Part shown: positions 6,016-9,186 of the stretch, piece by piece | Numbering within the stretch: position 1 is the first letter of the stretch | Layout of the letters: each line of letters opens with the position of its first letter | Source: Verrucomicrobiia bacterium | GTDB taxonomy: Bacteria > Verrucomicrobiota > Verrucomicrobiia > Limisphaerales > UBA1319 | Length of the DNA stretch: 9,186 nt | Assembly: GCA_017880715.1 (NCBI GenBank) | Contig: JADGRT010000085.1 | Location: 1-9,186 of the forward strand | Direction of reading: 5' to 3' | Notes under the pieces: generated by a model | The model's database searches: none | What the model saw: the letters and a program-made list of their open reading frames with translations, nothing else | What the model was told of the DNA's origin: nothing | Program-made: the position numbers and the translations under genes

Positions 6016-7023
6016 ATGAAAAAATCCTGGTTCTCTATGCTGTTCACCCTGGCAACGTTGGGCGCAATGTCCGTTTGCACGGGCGCAACCATCCTTTATC
6101 CCGTTGTCGTCAACGGTCGCTGGGGATTTGTCAACCCATCCGGCGAGACCGTGATCAATCCGCAGTTCGAGCGGGCCGAGGTTTTTGCGGGAGGACTGGC
6201 CGCGGTGCGACTCGGCCGGTGGGGCTACGTGGACGTTTCGGCGAAGGTCGTGATCAATCCGCAGTTTGACAAGGCTGATGTTTTCAGCGACGGGCTGGCG
6301 GCGGTCAAGCTTGGCGGCAGCGGCCCCAGCTTCCTTAATCCCTTCGGTGGCGGCGGTCGCTATGGCTACATCAATTCGGAAGGCACATACGTCGTCAATC
6401 CGCAGTTCGACGACGCCGGAACGTTTGCCGGGGGCCTCGCGGCCGTCAAGCTGGGTGGCCGTTGGGGCTTCATTGACAAGACCGGAAAAATTGTCGTCAA
6501 CCCGCAATTCGACGATGCCGCCGCGTTTTCCGAAGGACTTGCGTCCGTTAAAATGGCCGGTCGTTTTGGCTACACGGACACCAGCGGGAAGACGGTCATC
6601 AACCCTCAGTTTGAAAGGGCGCAGCCATTTTCCGAGGGGTTCGCGGGGATCAGGATCGGCGGCCGCTGGGGGTTTGTTGACAAGGCCGGGAAGCTCATCA
6701 TCAATCCGCAGTTCGACGAAGTGGGATGCTTTGTCAAAGGCTTGGCGCCAGCCCGGCTGGGGAAGCGCTGGGGCTTCGTGGATACTGCCGGGAAATTTGC
6801 CGTCAATCCGCAGTTCGATGACGCCGCCGCGTTTTCGGAGGGGCTGGCGCCGGTGCGTCAGTCGGGACGCTGGGGATACGTGGACAAGGGCGGCAAGTTT
6901 GTGATCAACCCGCAGTTCGACGAAGCCATGTCCTTTGCCGACGGCCTGGCGCGGGTCAAGGTGGACGGTCGAATCGGTTACATCAACACCAGCGGGAAAT
7001 ACGTCTGGAATCCCACCAAGTGA
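6016..7023 (+). CDS. Secreted WG-repeat protein
   Basis: Protein of 335 aa built almost wholly of WG (KWG) repeats. Residues 1 to about 24 form a Sec signal peptide (MKK, hydrophobic core, likely cleavage near CTGA); a Cys is present at 21 but no proper lipobox. Then come eight full repeats of about 34 residues with consensus GRWGFVDxxGKxVINPQFDxAxxFxxGLAxVKxG, and a partial ninth ending at NPTK. NPQF occurs at residues 48, 81, 128, 162, 196, 230, 264 and 298. Spacing is 33-34 except for 47 between repeats 2 and 3, where a Gly/Ser-rich 13-14 residue loop is inserted (about 100-113). WG repeats are predicted to make beta-rich folds; their molecular role is generally unknown. The ATG at 6016 gives the signal peptide; an ATG at 5991 is in another frame. 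The gene follows the oxidoreductase by 68 nt, ends before a hairpin, and lies almost entirely between the two copies of the 33-bp repeat. Confidence 0.9.
   Translation: MKKSWFSMLFTLATLGAMSVCTGATILYPVVVNGRWGFVNPSGETVINPQFERAEVFAGGLAAVRLGRWGYVDVSAKVVINPQFDKADVFSDGLAAVKLGGSGPSFLNPFGGGGRYGYINSEGTYVVNPQFDDAGTFAGGLAAVKLGGRWGFIDKTGKIVVNPQFDDAAAFSEGLASVKMAGRFGYTDTSGKTVINPQFERAQPFSEGFAGIRIGGRWGFVDKAGKLIINPQFDEVGCFVKGLAPARLGKRWGFVDTAGKFAVNPQFDDAAAFSEGLAPVRQSGRWGYVDKGGKFVINPQFDEAMSFADGLARVKVDGRIGYINTSGKYVWNPTK
6112..7020 (+). repeat. Tandem in-frame repeats of about 102 bp coding for WG units
   Basis: Eight full units and one partial unit in register with the protein repeats. The most conserved DNA is the AATCCGCAGTTCGA core coding NPQFD. 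Units 4 and 7 are most alike, both coding NPQFDDAAAFSEGLA, which points to duplication of a three-unit block within the gene. Some units differ silently, so the array is not very recent. Confidence 0.85.
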
Positions 7024-7033
7024 GCCGGCGAAA

Positions 7034-7063
7034 AGGGGTCAAACCATAGCATGGTTGACCCCT
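7034..7063. terminator. Hairpin between convergent genes, probable bidirectional terminator
   Basis: AGGGGTCAAACCAT (7034-7047), loop AGC (7048-7050), then ATGGTTGACCCCT (7051-7063). The arms pair over 13 bp with one bulged A. It lies between two convergent genes, 11 nt past the WG stop and 84 nt past the protease stop. On the minus strand the stem is followed by TTT and the flanking A-run reads as up to four T; on the plus strand it is followed by CTTAT. It suits a bidirectional terminator, though the T-runs are short. A REP-like palindrome is the alternative. Confidence 0.6.
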
Positions 7064-7066
7064 CTT

Positions 7067-7099
7067 ATCGAATGGGAAACGGCCTTTAATTCGACGAAA
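7067..7099 (+). repeat. 33-bp direct repeat, copy 2 (non-coding)
   Basis: Exact copy of 5837-5869, starting three bases after the hairpin at 7034-7063 and ending 47 bases before the protease stop codon. In the frame corresponding to copy 1 the sequence reads IEWETAFNSTK, then SCEI and a stop, with no open frame of gene length before it. It is therefore a fragment, not a gene. Confidence 0.95.
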
Positions 7100-7146
7100 A
7101 GTTGTGAGATTTGACGCAGTAGAATCTTAGGAGGCGCAGCCCTTGA

Positions 7147-9186
7147 TCACTGAATGCGAATGCGGTAAAACCTGGATTTTGTATTGGCAATATCGGCCTC
7201 GGTGTAGGTATTGACGGGCGGCGTTGCGGTTTGATTCGTGGCCAGCACACTCCATCCAGCCGGTGCCAGATCTTCGGACCAGAGGATCGTATAGGATTTT
7301 CCTTTTTTACTGGTCCAGTTAATTTTGACACTGTGGTTGGTTGGCCCGGGAACGGACAGGAGTGTGAGGCGCGGGTTGTTATCTGTCGGGTCGGTGCCCG
7401 CTTGATATTCGGCCAGATCGCTAATACCGTCGCCGTCATAATCGGTGGTGGCATCCGCAGTCGCCAGGCTGTTAAAGTATTGGATTTCCCACCAATCTGG
7501 CAGGCCATCGTTGTCCAGGTCATCGTTGGACAAGTCGAATCGAATCACATTAAATCGTTTGCCTTCAAGGTTGTGATGATGCAGCAGAAGAACGCCCGGC
7601 AGCCGCTGCCTGTCATGGGCCGCTGACTCGCGATCCAGGCGAACGAGAACGGGCTGGCCGTCGGTATGAATGGGGGTTCCATCACGACCGGAGAAGGCCG
7701 TATCGATCACCGGGTGGAGAGCGTCGAAGGATATCCATCCCGTCTCCGAAACGGACTGATAAATGCCGTAGGTGATCACCTGGTAACGAAATTGGGACCG
7801 GCTGGCTGTCAAGCCAATCTGGCTGGCCGCCACCGATTGGACCATCACACTGTTGTTGAACGGCGCGGTATCGAGTTCATCGGCCGGGAATACATTTAAA
7901 TAACCGCCCGAATCGGTGTTTAACAGATTCCCTTTGGCATCATAGTGGCGCACAAGGGTCATAAAAACGTCGGCCGAAGCGGGATTATCATTCGTGGTCG
8001 AGGCGTTTTCATTGGAAAGAATGAAATCCGCCAATCCGTCATTGTTGGTGTCGATATGCACCTCCAAACTGACATAAGCGAACTGCGGGGTTGGCCAGGA
8101 AGTGGCGGTGGCCAGGCCGAAAAAGAGGTGGACGTTGGTCCAGGAACCGCTTGAGGCAATGTCGCTGGCCGCGCCTGCCGCCAGGAGGTCGGCGTCCGAG
8201 TTGTAGATGGAAAGCAAATTCTTGTCCGGGTAAGAGGCTCCCAATTCAAAAGCCGAAACAAGGGCTCCGGGGTTCGATGAGCTGCCCAGGATGGGGATCT
8301 CCAGGTTCACTTGTTTTTGCGTGTTCAATTCCGGCGCCAGCACGATAGGGTTCGTCTCCGCCTGAAAATCCGAGGCTGCCCGCAGGCTGGCATAATAGGG
8401 AATATGAATCGACTGGCCGCTTTGCAGGAACCAGATCTGCCCGCTTGCCTCATAAAGGGACTGACGGGGTAGCGCGTTCACGGTTTGCGGAGTGGATAAA
8501 TCATGCACCAGTTGGAATTGGGCGGGCTTGGCGGCAAAGGTGAAAGAGACGGTGGCCTCGCCCTGAGCGGGGACTGTCACGGATGAGGTATCTGGCACCA
8601 GACTGACGCCGGTCTGAGAGACGGTATTGCTAACCGCCACCTGGAAAGTGACCTCGACCTCGCTGTGATTGATCAATAGGACCATCCGATTGGTTTGAAA
8701 GTCCGAAGCCAGGACCAGCGATCCAAAACTGAGAGCGACGTTGCCATCGGCGGCGGCGGCGGCGGCGGTAACCTGGACCCGCAAAGCCTGATCCACCTGC
8801 AACCGCCCGGCGCCGGTCAACGATTCAGGATACGGATTAAGGAGCGCGTCATGCATGGGCACGGCTGTGTTCATAAGAGCCGCCTTGATATCTTCGACCG
8901 GCCAGCCGGGATGAATCTGGCGCAAAAGGGCCGCCGCTCCCGCAACCATGGGTGAAGCCATGGAAGTGCCGCTGAAGGTCACGCTGTTTGTCCCGGTGCC
9001 CGCCGCGGCGGATAAAATTCCCGAGCCGGGCGCGGCAATTTCCGGTTTAAGATAAGGGGCCAAGCCAACCGGGCCGCGCGAACTGCTATCCTCCAGATTG
9101 TCCAAAATATTCGTCAGAACGACCTTTAAATCTGCATCCAAACGGACGGTGATGCCTTCTGGCAGATGGGCTTTGAGGATCGCGCC
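7147..9186 (-). CDS. Subtilisin-like serine protease (S8), C-terminal part; 5' end outside the window
   Basis: The frame stays open to the window edge, so only the last 679 residues are visible; the TTG at 9139-9141 is an internal Leu codon, not a start. The catalytic serine region is clear: SRGP, then LKPEIAAPG, then GTSMASPMVAGAAALLRQ, with the Ser codon at 8962-8964. The Asp and His of the triad lie off the window. After the catalytic domain come a hexa-Ala run (8748-8768), an Fn3-like beta region as in C5a-peptidase-type subtilases, long beta-rich regions with DTNNDGLADF, and two Asp/Gly motifs, LDNDGLPDWWE and DYDGDGISDLAEYQAGTDP (coded at about 7372-7536). The latter resemble calcium-binding thrombospondin type 3 repeats. 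A 74-residue terminal module ends in RFYRIRIQ. These features suggest a large secreted or surface protease. It converges on the WG gene; the hairpin at 7034-7063 probably ends its transcript. Confidence 0.88.
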   Translation of the reverse strand, partial: GAILKAHLPEGITVRLDADLKVVLTNILDNLEDSSSRGPVGLAPYLKPEIAAPGSGILSAAAGTGTNSVTFSGTSMASPMVAGAAALLRQIHPGWPVEDIKAALMNTAVPMHDALLNPYPESLTGAGRLQVDQALRVQVTAAAAAADGNVALSFGSLVLASDFQTNRMVLLINHSEVEVTFQVAVSNTVSQTGVSLVPDTSSVTVPAQGEATVSFTFAAKPAQFQLVHDLSTPQTVNALPRQSLYEASGQIWFLQSGQSIHIPYYASLRAASDFQAETNPIVLAPELNTQKQVNLEIPILGSSSNPGALVSAFELGASYPDKNLLSIYNSDADLLAAGAASDIASSGSWTNVHLFFGLATATSWPTPQFAYVSLEVHIDTNNDGLADFILSNENASTTNDNPASADVFMTLVRHYDAKGNLLNTDSGGYLNVFPADELDTAPFNNSVMVQSVAASQIGLTASRSQFRYQVITYGIYQSVSETGWISFDALHPVIDTAFSGRDGTPIHTDGQPVLVRLDRESAAHDRQRLPGVLLLHHHNLEGKRFNVIRFDLSNDDLDNDGLPDWWEIQYFNSLATADATTDYDGDGISDLAEYQAGTDPTDNNPRLTLLSVPGPTNHSVKINWTSKKGKSYTILWSEDLAPAGWSVLATNQTATPPVNTYTEADIANTKSRFYRIRIQ
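8748..8768. repeat. (CGG)7 trinucleotide run in the protease gene
   Basis: Seven perfect CGG units on the plus strand. On the coding (minus) strand they read as six consecutive GCC alanine codons plus flanking bases. It sits just after the catalytic domain, at the junction with the Fn3-like region, and so probably encodes a linker. Slippage in whole units would change linker length without breaking the frame. Confidence 0.9.

Noticed and set aside
7128..7136. TAGGAGGCG, shared with the left arm of the inverted repeat at 3577-3604
   Set aside because: Only nine bases match and the following sequence diverges; it may be chance, so it is not called as another copy.
1..9186. CRISPR array, tRNA, rRNA, riboswitch, toxin-antitoxin or phage-defence genes
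   Set aside because: Read for on both strands. The only tandem repeats are the coding WG units and the CGG run, no cloverleaf or conserved RNA was recognised, and no defence-family motif is present in the supported genes.

Overview
The window looks like chromosomal DNA from a GC-rich Gram-negative bacterium, most likely a verrucomicrobium (Pedosphaera/Limisphaera-like) and less likely a planctomycete. No rRNA or marker gene confirms this. The inference rests on three things: a Tat-exported Gfo/Idh/MocA oxidoreductase, a secreted WG-repeat protein, and a subtilase ending in an Asp/Gly-rich 'DxDGDGxSDLxEYxAGTDP' segment plus a C-terminal beta module finishing in 'RFYRIRI'. That ending is common on secreted proteins of this phylum. 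Clear Shine-Dalgarno sequences are scarce, so several starts rest on domain logic.

Layout. Positions 113-4422 are all on the minus strand. In transcription order they hold a UbiE/MenG quinone methyltransferase (4422-3628), a MacA-like periplasmic adaptor (3494-2100), a LolD/MacB-type ATPase (2025-1333) and a MacB/FtsX-type permease (1336-113). The last three form a tripartite efflux or export operon of the split MacAB (YknXYZ-like) kind. ATPase and permease overlap by 4 nt, and two short hairpins lie in the 74-nt gap after the adaptor. No TolC-like outer-membrane gene is present. The 163-nt region 4423-4585 separates this block from a divergent plus-strand block: the Tat-dependent oxidoreductase (4586-5947) and the WG-repeat protein (6016-7023). 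Converging on these from the right is the 3' part of a large minus-strand subtilisin-like protease (7147-9186), whose N-terminal part lies outside the window.

All genes look ordinary for such a genome; no defence system, CRISPR array, tRNA, rRNA or transposase is visible. The unusual structure lies in the DNA between and across genes. First, an exact 33-bp stretch from inside the oxidoreductase gene recurs 1230 bp downstream, just past the WG gene. Second, a near-perfect hairpin sits three bases before that second copy. Third, an imperfect inverted repeat with 28-29 nt arms lies between the methyltransferase and the adaptor, and one arm supplies the last codons of the methyltransferase. Together these suggest repeat-driven rearrangement at gene 3' ends.

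Functionally, the transporter probably moves an unidentified lipophilic or peptide substrate across the envelope. The methyltransferase serves the respiratory quinone pool. The oxidoreductase, WG protein and protease are all predicted to act outside the cytoplasm.
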